Positions 1 to 7,856 of a stretch of 64,000 bases of DNA are shown piece after piece. The stretch is from Virgibacillus sp. LDC-1 (lineage in GTDB: Bacteria; Bacillota; Bacilli; Bacillales; Amphibacillaceae). The position numbers and the translations under genes are program-made. Under the pieces are notes generated by a model. That model searched no databases, was not told the DNA's origin, and saw nothing but the letters and a program-made list of their open reading frames with translations. Where the stretch lies: the NCBI RefSeq assembly GCF_030137545.1, contig NZ_JARUVL010000015.1:1-64000 (forward strand). The letters are read 5' to 3'. How positions within the stretch are numbered: the stretch's first letter is position 1; every line of letters begins with the position of its first letter.

Positions 1-42
1 TTAAAAAATAGATAGGAATATAAACGGTTGACGGTCAATTTC

Positions 43-118
43 GAAGCCCCTTTAGGGGCCTCGTTGGTAAAGTGCCCTTATAGGGCGAAACTAAAACCGC
101 CCGTTTTACGGGCGGATA
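43..118. repeat. Three tandem short hairpins
   Basis: Three consecutive GC-rich inverted repeats stand in about 70 bp: GCCCCT/AGGGGC near 46-59, GCCC/GGGC near 73-86, and CCGCCCG/CGGGCGG near 97-115. None is followed by a convincing T-run in either direction, so they are not clear intrinsic terminators. They lie beyond the 3' end of the minus-strand collagen-like gene. They could be a structured RNA or the edge of an element cut by the window; no function is assigned. Confidence 0.5.
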
Positions 119-173
119 GTTACTTGCCTTATATACTTGTTTTACTTTACGGTTAAAGTCTGTAGAAGGTCAT

Positions 174-821
174 TTAAAGGGGCTCATTTTTATCGATATG
201 CGGTTTAGCGTTTATCTTTTTGATGCAAATTTTGATGACATCTTTTTCGATGAATCGAAAGGCAACCTTTTTTTCTATTGTTTCCTTCCATGAGAAGTTC
301 GCTTCCTGATTGCTAACCTCACACAGGATTTCCATTTGTTCAATCCTAAAGGTATCGTGTGCTTTAATGTCATCTCGATCAATAATACAAGAAAAAGGAA
401 CTTCGTCATAGATTGTGTGTGGTTTGATGCTACCATCAATGAGTGCTTCATAACCAATCTCTTTTTTCAATATGCCGCAAATAACAACCACTTCATCACA
501 TACTTTTGCAATCTGTGCAGTTATTGTTTTTTTAACCTTTGTGCTCCCAACAATTGCAGGAGGAATGAGTTGGGTAGCGTGCTCAAGCAATAAACGACAA
601 CAAAGGGGCTTTGGTGGAGCCGGTGGTCCAGGTGGTCCAGGCGGTCCTGGTGGTCCCGGTGGCCCAGGTTTTCCTTGTGGTCCAGGTTTCCCTTCCGGTC
701 CTTGTGGTCCACGATTTCCAGGTCGTCCTTTAGGACCAGCTGGACCTTGTGCTCCTTTTTTTCCTCGTTTTCCTGGTGGACCAACACAGCAGCATTCTGT
801 GCATTTGCACTTTGGACACAT
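174..821 (-). CDS. Collagen-like spore-surface protein with C-terminal SPOCS (DUF3794) domain
   Basis: A 215-aa protein, probably in the exosporium or outer coat. The N-terminus is cysteine-rich ([12 protein letters not shown]), followed by about 18 Gly-X-Y triplets (roughly residues 13-68) rich in GPP and GPQ, as in BclA-type collagen-like proteins. The C-terminal part (about residues 95-205) resembles the SPOCS/DUF3794 domain of SipL and related spore proteins, with [16 protein letters not shown] and a later CEV. The start is placed at the internal ATG because GGGGTGA lies 5 nt upstream; an in-frame ATG 15 nt further upstream has no such site. The gene is divergent from a CotZ-like gene, which supports a spore role. 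The collagen-SPOCS combination is unusual. Confidence 0.75.
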   Translation of the reverse strand: MCPKCKCTECCCVGPPGKRGKKGAQGPAGPKGRPGNRGPQGPEGKPGPQGKPGPPGPPGPPGPPGPPAPPKPLCCRLLLEHATQLIPPAIVGSTKVKKTITAQIAKVCDEVVVICGILKKEIGYEALIDGSIKPHTIYDEVPFSCIIDRDDIKAHDTFRIEQMEILCEVSNQEANFSWKETIEKKVAFRFIEKDVIKICIKKINAKPHIDKNEPL

Positions 822-854
822 AATTTCACCCCACATTCTACGTATCTATATACC

Positions 855-863
855 TATACTATG
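855..863 (-). promoter_or_regulatory. Candidate sigma-K -10 element for the collagen-like gene
   Basis: On the minus strand CATAGTATA matches the sigma-K -10 consensus CATAnnnTA exactly. It lies about 35 bp upstream of the chosen start, with an AC dinucleotide about 14 bp further upstream. Late mother-cell expression suits a spore-surface protein. The motif is short, so this is suggestive only. Confidence 0.4.
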
Positions 864-1003
864 TAGGACTCATTGCAGTCGCAAGTCATTTTTGAAAAAT
901 CCACTACTGCCTTATTTATCATAAATAGAGGTAATAACCCATACCGAAAATGCGTGAATTAATATGCTACTATATACTGTATTTTTGATTGGGGTGAGCA
1001 AGC

Positions 1004-1546
1004 GTGCGTGAGGAAGAACTAAATGAATTGGAGTCGAGTCAATTAGAAAACGAGAAGTATGAAAAACAAGAGCATCATAAAGAAGATGAAAAAAAAGAAA
1101 AGGGTAAAGAATGTCATTGTCACCCATGCATTTGTGAATTATTGCTTGATATTGTAAATAAACAAAGAGGAATTAGCTTGCACGGTGAGCAGCTTTGTTC
1201 GTTAAGACAAGTAAATAAAAGACTGATGCAGAATACCGTTCCAATCATGCTCCAAACGCCTTATGGTAATCCGTTTTATACATGGGGTAATATCGGGAGT
1301 GAGGACTGTTTTGTTACCGTGTTTTTTAAAGTGGTTAAGGTAGATTGCAAGAAGAATTGTGCGGTGCTCCAGCTTTTAAAGCCGAATATAAGTCTGATTG
1401 ATGAGGAAACAGATTGTGTAGAGGATGCACGAATTTGTGAGGTAGACGCTGTGACAAAAACGAAGGAGTGTATTTTAGTTGATCTAAGCTGCTATTCGGC
1501 AGTAAAGTGTTTGTCCGTTGATTTGGTTGTGGAAGGTGATTGTTAA
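1004..1546 (+). CDS. Spore coat protein of the CotZ/CotY/ExsY family
   Basis: A 180-aa protein starting at GTG, 7 nt after GGGGTGAG. Residues 1-35 are a highly charged Glu/Lys-rich tail not usual in CotZ/CotY. After it come the Cys/His-rich segment ECHCHPCICELL and the family core (VPIMLQTPYGNPFYTWG, then FFKVVKVD and CAVLQLLKP) with many scattered cysteines. CotY/CotZ/ExsY proteins form disulfide-linked crust or exosporium lattices. The gene is divergent from the collagen-like gene, as expected if the collagen-like filaments are anchored on such a basal layer. The charged N-terminal extension may be lineage-specific. Confidence 0.8.
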   Translation: MREEELNELESSQLENEKYEKQEHHKEDEKKEKGKECHCHPCICELLLDIVNKQRGISLHGEQLCSLRQVNKRLMQNTVPIMLQTPYGNPFYTWGNIGSEDCFVTVFFKVVKVDCKKNCAVLQLLKPNISLIDEETDCVEDARICEVDAVTKTKECILVDLSCYSAVKCLSVDLVVEGDC

Positions 1547-1585
1547 AACAACTACCCTTCTCTAAGAGGATGGGTAGTTGTTTTT
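1545..1585. terminator. Bidirectional intrinsic terminator
   Basis: The stem AACTACCC/GGGTAGTT has a short loop, with AAAAC before it and GTTTTT after it. It lies between the converging CotZ-like and carboxymuconolactone-decarboxylase-like genes and can serve both. Confidence 0.85.
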
Positions 1586-1588
1586 GGT

Positions 1589-1963
1589 TTAATGTGGAGT
1601 TTGGTTGTAATGATCATACGTATCTAATGCTAAGGTGACTCCTTGTGAAAATGCTGCTCCACCGCCAAGGGCAGCACTAATCGCAATCGTTTCCATTAAT
1701 TCATCCTCTGTTGCACCGTTTTCGATTGCGCCTTTTGTATGGTACATGATGCAATATTCATCCTGCGCATAGATGCTAATGCCAACTGCAATGAGCTGTT
1801 TTTGCTTTTTCGATATGGTTCCTTCCTTAAAGCAAGCTTCTGTAAAATTAAAGTATCCTTGCACCATTTCCGGCATGCGCTTATGAAGACGATTACTCCC
1901 TTGCTTGTAGTCTAAAATTGATTGATCAAAATAATTTACTGCTTCTTCATCATACATATCCAT
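1589..1963 (-). CDS. Carboxymuconolactone decarboxylase/AhpD-like protein
   Basis: A 124-aa protein of the CMD fold. The segment DEYCIMYHTKGAIENG (about residues 69-84) is the family motif: a reactive Cys and a His spaced C-x3-H, followed by the Ala/Gly-rich helix GATEDELMETIAISAALGGG. Many such proteins are AhpD-like thiol peroxidase partners; others act on aromatic-ring intermediates. The first Cys of the classical AhpD CxxC pair is absent, so peroxidase-recycling activity is uncertain. AAGGAGGAAC precedes the ATG. It converges on the CotZ-like gene and is divergent from the flavin-binding stress protein. Confidence 0.75.
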   Translation of the reverse strand: MDMYDEEAVNYFDQSILDYKQGSNRLHKRMPEMVQGYFNFTEACFKEGTISKKQKQLIAVGISIYAQDEYCIMYHTKGAIENGATEDELMETIAISAALGGGAAFSQGVTLALDTYDHYNQTPH

Positions 1964-2075
1964 CGTTGTTCCTCCTTATTCAACTGCCTTTTCATAGCGT
2001 GGAGTCATATCGTTTTACCTATACGTGGAATAAAATCCCAATCCTTTCTTCTATACACGAACCATTGTAGGCAAT

Positions 2076-2101
2076 GTTTAGCATAGAGGCAGAAAGGAAT
2101 A
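2076..2101 (+). promoter_or_regulatory. Candidate sigma-B promoter
   Basis: GTTTAG, 14 bp, then GGAATA, close to the general-stress consensus GTTTAA-N12-15-GGGWAW. It stands about 35 bp upstream of a gene whose relatives are general-stress proteins. The -10 deviates at one position. Confidence 0.45.
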
Positions 2102-2135
2102 CTACTAGTGAAACACTGAAAAAGGAGCTGAAAAC

Positions 2136-2564
2136 ATGGATCAACAAAGTTTAAAAGCGAGTATTGAAAAAATTATGGATGAGAGCTATGTAGGAACATT
2201 AGCAACCGTTAAGCAAAATAAACCATTTACACGTTATATGACATTTCAGCATCAGGACTTAAAGCTTTACACGGCGACAAGTAAAGCAACAGATAAAACA
2301 GAAGAAATAGAAGAAAATCCATATGTACATGTGCTTCTTGGCTATGAAGGAGAAGGGTTTGGAGATGATTATGTGGAATATGAAGGAAAAGCAACGATTA
2401 ATACATCTCAGGAATTAAAGGATAAATTATGGAATGATTATATGGAGAATTGGTTTGATGGTCCAACGGATGAGAATTTTGTTGTCTTAGAAATAGAGCC
2501 TAAACAAATTCAGCTCATGAATAAAAAAGGAGAAGCGCCACAAGTTTTACAGTTACATGAATAG
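2136..2564 (+). CDS. General stress protein 26-like, pyridoxamine 5'-phosphate oxidase fold
   Basis: A 142-aa split-barrel flavin/PNPOx-like protein resembling B. subtilis YdaG. The N-terminal half has the pattern VGTLATVKQNKPFTRYMTF followed by LKLYTATSKATDK, the strands that form the FMN or heme pocket; the C-terminus ends in VLEIEPKQIQLMN. It is too short to be a true PdxH and lacks its C-terminal dimer motif, so pyridoxal synthesis is unlikely. A sigma-B-like promoter upstream fits a stress role. AAAGGAGCTG precedes the ATG, and a terminator follows. Confidence 0.8.
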   Translation: MDQQSLKASIEKIMDESYVGTLATVKQNKPFTRYMTFQHQDLKLYTATSKATDKTEEIEENPYVHVLLGYEGEGFGDDYVEYEGKATINTSQELKDKLWNDYMENWFDGPTDENFVVLEIEPKQIQLMNKKGEAPQVLQLHE

Positions 2565-2576
2565 AGATAGTAAAGA

Positions 2577-2609
2577 AAAGGGATCACTCTAAAAAGCTGA
2601 TCCCTTTTT
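2577..2609 (+). terminator. Intrinsic terminator
   Basis: AAAAGGGATCA pairs with TGATCCCTTTTT immediately after the stress-protein gene. Confidence 0.85.
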
Positions 2610-2705
2610 CATAAAATTATCAAATTACTACTGGAATGTTTTGGGATTTTAGCACATAATTAAATATAGATGTATATGGGATGAGTAAAAAGGAGTGGAA
2701 GGCAT

Positions 2706-2912
2706 TTGGATCTAATGAAATTACGCTTCTATATCGAAGTGCTAGCAATTGCATTGGGATTAACCGTATTTCTTTGTGTCATTCCTATCCAAGTATATGA
2801 AAATGGACAGCCACGCGTGATGACAGTAGGATTAGGAATGATTCTTTGGTATATCATATTTACACGTAATGAAACCTTTCATCTACTCACAGAAAAATGG
2901 TTAAAAAAATAG
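2706..2912 (+). CDS. Small two-helix membrane protein of unknown function
   Basis: A 68-aa protein with two hydrophobic segments (about residues 9-27 and 38-52) and a basic C-terminus ending KWLKK. The start is a TTG 10 nt after AGGAG; the in-frame ATG at codon 4 is an alternative. No family is recognised. It lies 45 bp before an AraC-type regulator on the same strand and may be cotranscribed with it. Confidence 0.5.
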   Translation: MDLMKLRFYIEVLAIALGLTVFLCVIPIQVYENGQPRVMTVGLGMILWYIIFTRNETFHLLTEKWLKK

Positions 2913-2957
2913 CAACATCCACACCAGAGGATATAATAGCTTCTTTGTTTAAAGTGA

Positions 2958-3806
2958 ATGGGAAGCGCAAACGAAGAAAAAGACAAACTACCGGGAGTTT
3001 TGAAGGTGTTACATATTAATCCAGAGCATTTCACGTTAAAGCAAGCGGTCGCAACGATTCATTGTGAGCCGACATGGCAATGGAAGAAGCGTCCTAATCC
3101 GTTAGCGAATTATGATTTGTTCTATGTGTGGAGTGGAACTGGTACTGTCCAATTACATGGCGAGGAATATAATGTCCAAGCAGGGCATTGTTTTTTGTTT
3201 CGTCCTGGTGATATGCCTACAGCCACTCATCATCCACAGTCCCCGCTCGTTTTAACGTATATTCATTTTGATACGCTGCGTCGTACAGAGCTGGGTCAAA
3301 TTCCTAACGCACATCATGTGATTAATGATCGAATCGCTTTTGAGGCGATGCTCACAAAATATGTACGTTTGTTTTTGTTGAGGCAGTATGGCTGGGAGAT
3401 AGAAGCAAAGCTCATATTAAAGCAATTAATGATTCAATTGTTGCGTGAGGAGCAAACAAAAGGAGACGAAGTGCTGCCGATGGAAGAAGGGAAAGGCCTT
3501 CAACAGGCAATCTATGAGGTAGCTAATTATGTACAACTTCATCCTGGTAAAAGCCATTCCTTAGATAGCCTTGCAAGTCGAGCACAATTATCGCCTCGTT
3601 ATTTTTCGCGAAAGTTTAAGGAGTTCATTGGCTGTACCGTAAAAGAACACATTATTCGTTCGCGTGTGAAGCGTGCCGAGCATTTGCTTTATCATACTGG
3701 AATGACCGTAACAGAAACAGCCTTTGCCTTAGGGTATAAAGATATTCATTTTTTTAGTAGACAATTTAAACAAGTTACTGGGAAAAATCCTTCTGAGTTT
3801 CGATGA
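2958..3806 (+). CDS. AraC-family transcriptional regulator with cupin sensor domain
   Basis: A 282-aa protein. Residues about 20-110 form a cupin-like ligand domain (GTVQLHGEEYNVQAGHCFLF, then PGDMPTATHHP). Residues about 180-282 hold the two helix-turn-helix motifs of AraC/XylS proteins: SLDSLASRAQLSPRYFSRKF, and TVTETAFALGYKDIHFFSRQ followed by the signature TGKNPSEF. Such regulators usually respond to a sugar or small metabolite, but no obvious target gene is adjacent. There is no strong ribosome binding site before the ATG, so translation may depend on coupling. A strong terminator follows. Confidence 0.85.
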   Translation: MGSANEEKDKLPGVLKVLHINPEHFTLKQAVATIHCEPTWQWKKRPNPLANYDLFYVWSGTGTVQLHGEEYNVQAGHCFLFRPGDMPTATHHPQSPLVLTYIHFDTLRRTELGQIPNAHHVINDRIAFEAMLTKYVRLFLLRQYGWEIEAKLILKQLMIQLLREEQTKGDEVLPMEEGKGLQQAIYEVANYVQLHPGKSHSLDSLASRAQLSPRYFSRKFKEFIGCTVKEHIIRSRVKRAEHLLYHTGMTVTETAFALGYKDIHFFSRQFKQVTGKNPSEFR

Positions 3807-3819
3807 TTTTTTCATTTAT

Positions 3820-3862
3820 ACAGTTTTCTTTTGCATATAGATGTAAAAGAAGACTGTTTTTT
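3820..3862 (+). terminator. Intrinsic terminator
   Basis: ACAGTTTTCTTTT pairs with AAAAGAAGACTGT, followed by a run of T. It separates the AraC regulator from the aminotransferase gene. It also argues against the upstream TTG at 3831 as that enzyme's start, because the TTG lies inside the hairpin. Confidence 0.85.
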
Positions 3863-3995
3863 ATTTCACTACAAGGCTTGGATTTATTCGATTAATGCAA
3901 AAAGAATGCCGTTTTATCCAAATAAAACCCTTGAGCTACATGGTATGATGAGTGACATAATTTTCAACGAGACAGACTGTTTGGGAGGTTTTATT

Positions 3996-5234
3996 ATGCA
4001 AGCTCCGTTCATTCAAACTCTTTTTGCAGACCGCATAGGTGGCAAGCAATTTGGACTTTCTGAGGATATTTATAAATTTGAAAAAATAAAGCGAGCGAAG
4101 CGGGAAGCAATCCAAGCAAAGCCGCAGCTGAATCTAATTGATCTAGGTGTAGGTGAACCAGATGAAATGGCTGATCAAGCTGTTGTTCGTATGCTAGCAA
4201 TGGAAGCGGAAAAGCCAGAAAATCGATTTTATGCTGACAATGGAATTCAGGCTTTTCAGGAGGCGGCTGCACAGTATATGGCAGAGGTATTTCGAGTAAA
4301 AGAACTAAACCCATTTCTAGAAATAAATCATGTTATTGGGTCAAAGTCAGCACTTGCCATGCTACCAACGGCTTTTATAAATCCAGGTGATGTGCTCCTA
4401 ATGCCAACACCGGGATATCCAGTTATCGCTACACATACAAAATATTGTGGTGGGGAAGTAGTAAATCTTCCGCTCTTAGAAGAAAATCTTTATTTACCCA
4501 AACTAGATACAGTCGACCCTGCTATCCTACAGAAAGCAAAGCTTTTGTATATAAATTATCCAAACAATCCAACAGGAGCCGTTGCAACTGCATCATTTTT
4601 TGAAGAGGTGATTTACTATGCGAAAAAATACCAATTTCTCGTTGTTCATGATGCTGCATATGGTGCATTAGTCTTTGATGGGCTTGCTCCTTTAAGCTTC
4701 TTATCTATTCCTGGCGCAAAGGATGTGGGGGTTGAGTTACACTCGCTATCAAAGTCCTTTAATATGACGGGCTGGCGAATTGGATTTATTGCTGGTAATG
4801 AAAGCATCGTAAAGGCATTTCAAACGATAAAGGATAATAGTGACTCAGGGCAATTTATTCCGATCCAAAAAGCGGCTACATATGCGTTATCTCATCCAGA
4901 AATAACGGAACGAATACGTGATAAATATGAAAGACGCCAAAAATATCTTGCTGATACATTAAATAATATTGGCTTTTCTGTTCAAAAGCCAAAGGGTTCC
5001 TTTTTTCTTTATACAAATGCACCTAAACAGCTTGCGAATGGAAGAAGCTTCCCGACTGCTGAAGCTGTTAGTGAATACTTAATCCGAGAGCATCTCATTT
5101 CAACAGTACCTTGGGATGATGCAGGAAGCTATTTGCGTTTTTCGGTAACCTACGAAGCGAATAGTGTGGAGGAAGAACAACGAATGATGCAGACAATTGC
5201 AGAGCGATTGAAGAAGGAGGCATTTTTGTTTTAA
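3996..5234 (+). CDS. dapL: PLP-dependent class I aminotransferase, probably LL-diaminopimelate aminotransferase
   Basis: A 412-aa fold-type I PLP enzyme. The N-terminal stretch IYKFEKIKRAKR, then LGVGEPDEMAD and NRFYADNGIQAFQEAA, resemble DapL. The substrate-site motif NYPNNPTGA and the PLP-lysine motif SLSKSFNMTGWRIGF are present. DapL makes LL-diaminopimelate directly from tetrahydrodipicolinate for lysine and peptidoglycan. The ATG is chosen for GGGAGG 7 nt upstream. glnA begins 31 bp after the stop with no terminator between, so the two are probably cotranscribed. The exact substrate is not certain; a different class I aminotransferase is possible. Confidence 0.75.
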   Translation: MQAPFIQTLFADRIGGKQFGLSEDIYKFEKIKRAKREAIQAKPQLNLIDLGVGEPDEMADQAVVRMLAMEAEKPENRFYADNGIQAFQEAAAQYMAEVFRVKELNPFLEINHVIGSKSALAMLPTAFINPGDVLLMPTPGYPVIATHTKYCGGEVVNLPLLEENLYLPKLDTVDPAILQKAKLLYINYPNNPTGAVATASFFEEVIYYAKKYQFLVVHDAAYGALVFDGLAPLSFLSIPGAKDVGVELHSLSKSFNMTGWRIGFIAGNESIVKAFQTIKDNSDSGQFIPIQKAATYALSHPEITERIRDKYERRQKYLADTLNNIGFSVQKPKGSFFLYTNAPKQLANGRSFPTAEAVSEYLIREHLISTVPWDDAGSYLRFSVTYEANSVEEEQRMMQTIAERLKKEAFLF

Positions 5235-5265
5235 GGTCTAAACATAGTATATGAGGAGGAATTTT

Positions 5266-6591
5266 ATGACGAAGGAAGAAATTAGACGCCGAATTTCTGA
5301 ACAAAATGTACGATTTCTGCGCCTGCAATTTACTGATCTATTTGGAACGATAAAAAATGTAGAAATTCCAAGTAGCCAGCTAGATAAAGCGCTAGATAAC
5401 AAAATGATGTTTGATGGTTCTTCGATTGAAGGATTTGTACGAATCGAGGAATCAGACATGTATTTGTATCCCGATTTAGATACGTTCGTAATCTTTCCGT
5501 GGACAGCAGAAAAAGGAAAGGTTGCCCGGTTAATCTGTGATATTTATCATCCGAGTGGTGAACCGTTTGCTGGTGATCCTAGAAATAATTTAAAACGGGT
5601 CTTAAAGGAAATGGAAGCAATGGGATATACCGATTTTAACGTTGGACCTGAACCAGAATTTTTCCTGTTTAAATTAAATTCAACCGGAGAGCCTACCCTT
5701 GATTTAAACGATCATGGCGGTTATTTTGATTTAGCACCAGTAGATTTAGGGGAGAATTGCCGCAGGGATATTGTATTAGAGCTAGAGGAAATGGGCTTTG
5801 AGATTGAGGCCTCACATCATGAAGTAGCACCTGGACAGCATGAAATTGATTTTAAATATCAGAATGCATTAAAGGCATGTGATGCTATTCAGACCTTTAA
5901 GCTCGTCGTGAAAACAATTGCACGGAAGCATGGACTCCACGCGACCTTTATGCCGAAGCCGTTGTTTGGAGTGAACGGCTCAGGCATGCATTGTAACCTC
6001 AGCTTATTTGCAAATGAGAAGAACGCTTTTTATGCTCCAGAAGAGGAGATGGGTCTAAGCCATGTGGCGAAATACTTTATTGCTGGGCTGATGAAGCATG
6101 TGGAAAGCTTTACGGCAATTGTGAATCCAACGGTCAATTCATATAAGCGTCTTGTGCCAGGATATGAAGCACCTTGCTATGTTGCCTGGTCTGCGAAAAA
6201 TAGAAGCCCATTGATTCGAATACCAGCTTCCCGCGGGAACAGTACACGTGTGGAGGTAAGAAGTGTCGATCCAGCAGCAAATCCTTATTTGGCAATGGCT
6301 GTACAGCTTGGTGCTGGTCTTGATGGCATCCGGAATAAGCTTACGCCACCTCTTCCAATCATGGAAAATATCTATGCGATGTCGAAGGAAGAGCGTAAGG
6401 AACGTGGGATTGGACAATTACCTCACTCGCTAGCAGATGCGTTAACCAAACTGGAAAACAATCAGGTTATCATCAATGCATTAGGAGAAACAATTTTTAA
6501 TCGCTTTTGTGAGGCGAAGCAGATAGAGTGGGAAGGATATCGCACGACCGTCCACCCTTGGGAAAGAGAACAATATATGAAGCAGTATTAA
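5266..6591 (+). CDS. glnA: Type I glutamine synthetase
   Basis: A 441-aa ATP-dependent glutamate-ammonia ligase, the usual Gram-positive GSI-alpha length. Visible motifs are the N-terminal DGSSIEGF with the following Arg linked to feedback inhibition in B. subtilis GlnA ([10 protein letters not shown]), the ATP/metal segment [23 protein letters not shown], and [14 protein letters not shown] before the conserved [14 protein letters not shown]. The ATG lies 5 nt after AGGAGG. The usual upstream partner glnR is absent: the gene follows dapL by 31 bp. It would supply the glutamine that GuaA still appears able to use. Confidence 0.97.
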   Translation: MTKEEIRRRISEQNVRFLRLQFTDLFGTIKNVEIPSSQLDKALDNKMMFDGSSIEGFVRIEESDMYLYPDLDTFVIFPWTAEKGKVARLICDIYHPSGEPFAGDPRNNLKRVLKEMEAMGYTDFNVGPEPEFFLFKLNSTGEPTLDLNDHGGYFDLAPVDLGENCRRDIVLELEEMGFEIEASHHEVAPGQHEIDFKYQNALKACDAIQTFKLVVKTIARKHGLHATFMPKPLFGVNGSGMHCNLSLFANEKNAFYAPEEEMGLSHVAKYFIAGLMKHVESFTAIVNPTVNSYKRLVPGYEAPCYVAWSAKNRSPLIRIPASRGNSTRVEVRSVDPAANPYLAMAVQLGAGLDGIRNKLTPPLPIMENIYAMSKEERKERGIGQLPHSLADALTKLENNQVIINALGETIFNRFCEAKQIEWEGYRTTVHPWEREQYMKQY

Positions 6592-6596
6592 ATCGA

Positions 6597-6632
6597 AGCT
6601 TGTAGAGAGTACATTCTCTACAAGCTTTTTTC
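6597..6632 (+). terminator. Intrinsic terminator after glnA
   Basis: AAGCTTGTAGAGA pairs with TCTCTACAAGCTT, followed by a T-run. Confidence 0.9.
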
Positions 6633-6767
6633 ATAGCGCTAGGCTGAATTCGTTTGTTTCGATTCACCTTCCATCATAAAACTATCTATACAATCGAAAC
6701 GAATGCATAGCTCCACGTTTTTCCACACATGCTAAGGCAGAAGTAATCTATTGGGGGATAGCGTCAC

Positions 6768-7856
6768 ATGTCCAACAAAATTCGAATTCCACAGTTTTTT
6801 TCCATTATCATTTTAAGTGCTGGCTTAAGTAATCATGTGCTCGTCATCCCGTTGCTCATTGATGCGGCAGGAAGAGATGCATGGATTAGCGTCATTATTG
6901 GGTACCTGCTAAGCATCCCTCTATTAGGTATGCTCGTCTATGTTACGAAAAACTTACCTAATGAGTCGGTGTTTCAATGGCTAGAGAAATCCTATTCAAA
7001 AGGGTTAAGCAAAGTAATCGCTTTTGTTGTGTTTTTTTATTTATTTATCTCCGCTTGGAGTACATTAATGGACACAGTGAAGTGGACGCATCAAACCTAT
7101 TTACCACGAACACCAGTCTTTGTTCTCGCCCTACTTCTGCTTGGCGTTTCCCTTTATATATCGACTGGAAAGCTGAAAGTAATTGCCATTTGTGCTGGTG
7201 TATTACTTCCAGTTGTTATATTATTAGGTATTTTTGTAGCATTTGGAACGACGCCTGATAAATACTATTTCCTCCTCCGCCCAGTACTTGTGGAAAATAC
7301 ATGGAAGGATGTATGGATAGGTACGATTTATATTTTTGGATCATTAGCGGAGCTTTTTTTAATTATTTTCTTTCAACATCGGATTGAAAAAAAGATTCGC
7401 TTTAAGCATGCATTTATATTAGGTACGCTGTTATGCATATTAACGGTTGGTCCGTTGATTGGTAGCTTAGTAATTTTTGGACCATTAGAGGCAGGGAAGA
7501 TTAGATATCCAGCTTTTATGCAATGGCGAATCTTGCACATTGGTGTGTATTTTAATCATTTGGATTTTCTTTCGATATACCAATGGTTGGCTGGTAGTTT
7601 TATTCGCTTAAGCTTGTTTCTTTATTTAATGACCGATATTTTTCTAATCCAAAAACAAAAGAAACGAATCGTTGTGCAAGCCTTGGTTTGTTTCGCTTTT
7701 ATTCTCCTGGTTTTCGTTCCTATCTCAGATGATATGTTTTTATCTTTTCTAAAAAAATATTTTTATTCTGGAGGTACCATTATTGCATTTGTAATTACTG
7801 CGTTTTTAGCAATCCTTGTAAAGAAGTATAAAAGGGGGAAAGCCTATGAAGGGTAG
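6768..7856 (+). CDS. Spore germination receptor B subunit (GerB/GerKB permease family)
   Basis: A 362-aa integral membrane protein with about ten hydrophobic helices, of the APC-related GerAB family that binds germinants in the inner spore membrane. The N-terminal IRIPQFFSIIILSAGLSNHV is typical. The start follows TTGGGGGATAG. Its last 11 bases overlap the A-subunit gene, so the three subunits form one operon. The order here is B-A-C. The germinant cannot be read from sequence. No clear sigma-G promoter was identified. Confidence 0.88.
   Translation: MSNKIRIPQFFSIIILSAGLSNHVLVIPLLIDAAGRDAWISVIIGYLLSIPLLGMLVYVTKNLPNESVFQWLEKSYSKGLSKVIAFVVFFYLFISAWSTLMDTVKWTHQTYLPRTPVFVLALLLLGVSLYISTGKLKVIAICAGVLLPVVILLGIFVAFGTTPDKYYFLLRPVLVENTWKDVWIGTIYIFGSLAELFLIIFFQHRIEKKIRFKHAFILGTLLCILTVGPLIGSLVIFGPLEAGKIRYPAFMQWRILHIGVYFNHLDFLSIYQWLAGSFIRLSLFLYLMTDIFLIQKQKKRIVVQALVCFAFILLVFVPISDDMFLSFLKKYFYSGGTIIAFVITAFLAILVKKYKRGKAYEG

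Noticed and set aside
472-924. Plus-strand glycine/proline-rich frame
   Set aside because: It is the antisense of the Gly-X-Y repeats in the collagen-like gene.
3831-3995. Longer aminotransferase starting at the upstream TTG
   Set aside because: The extension begins inside a terminator hairpin, has no homology, and the internal ATG has a good GGGAGG site.
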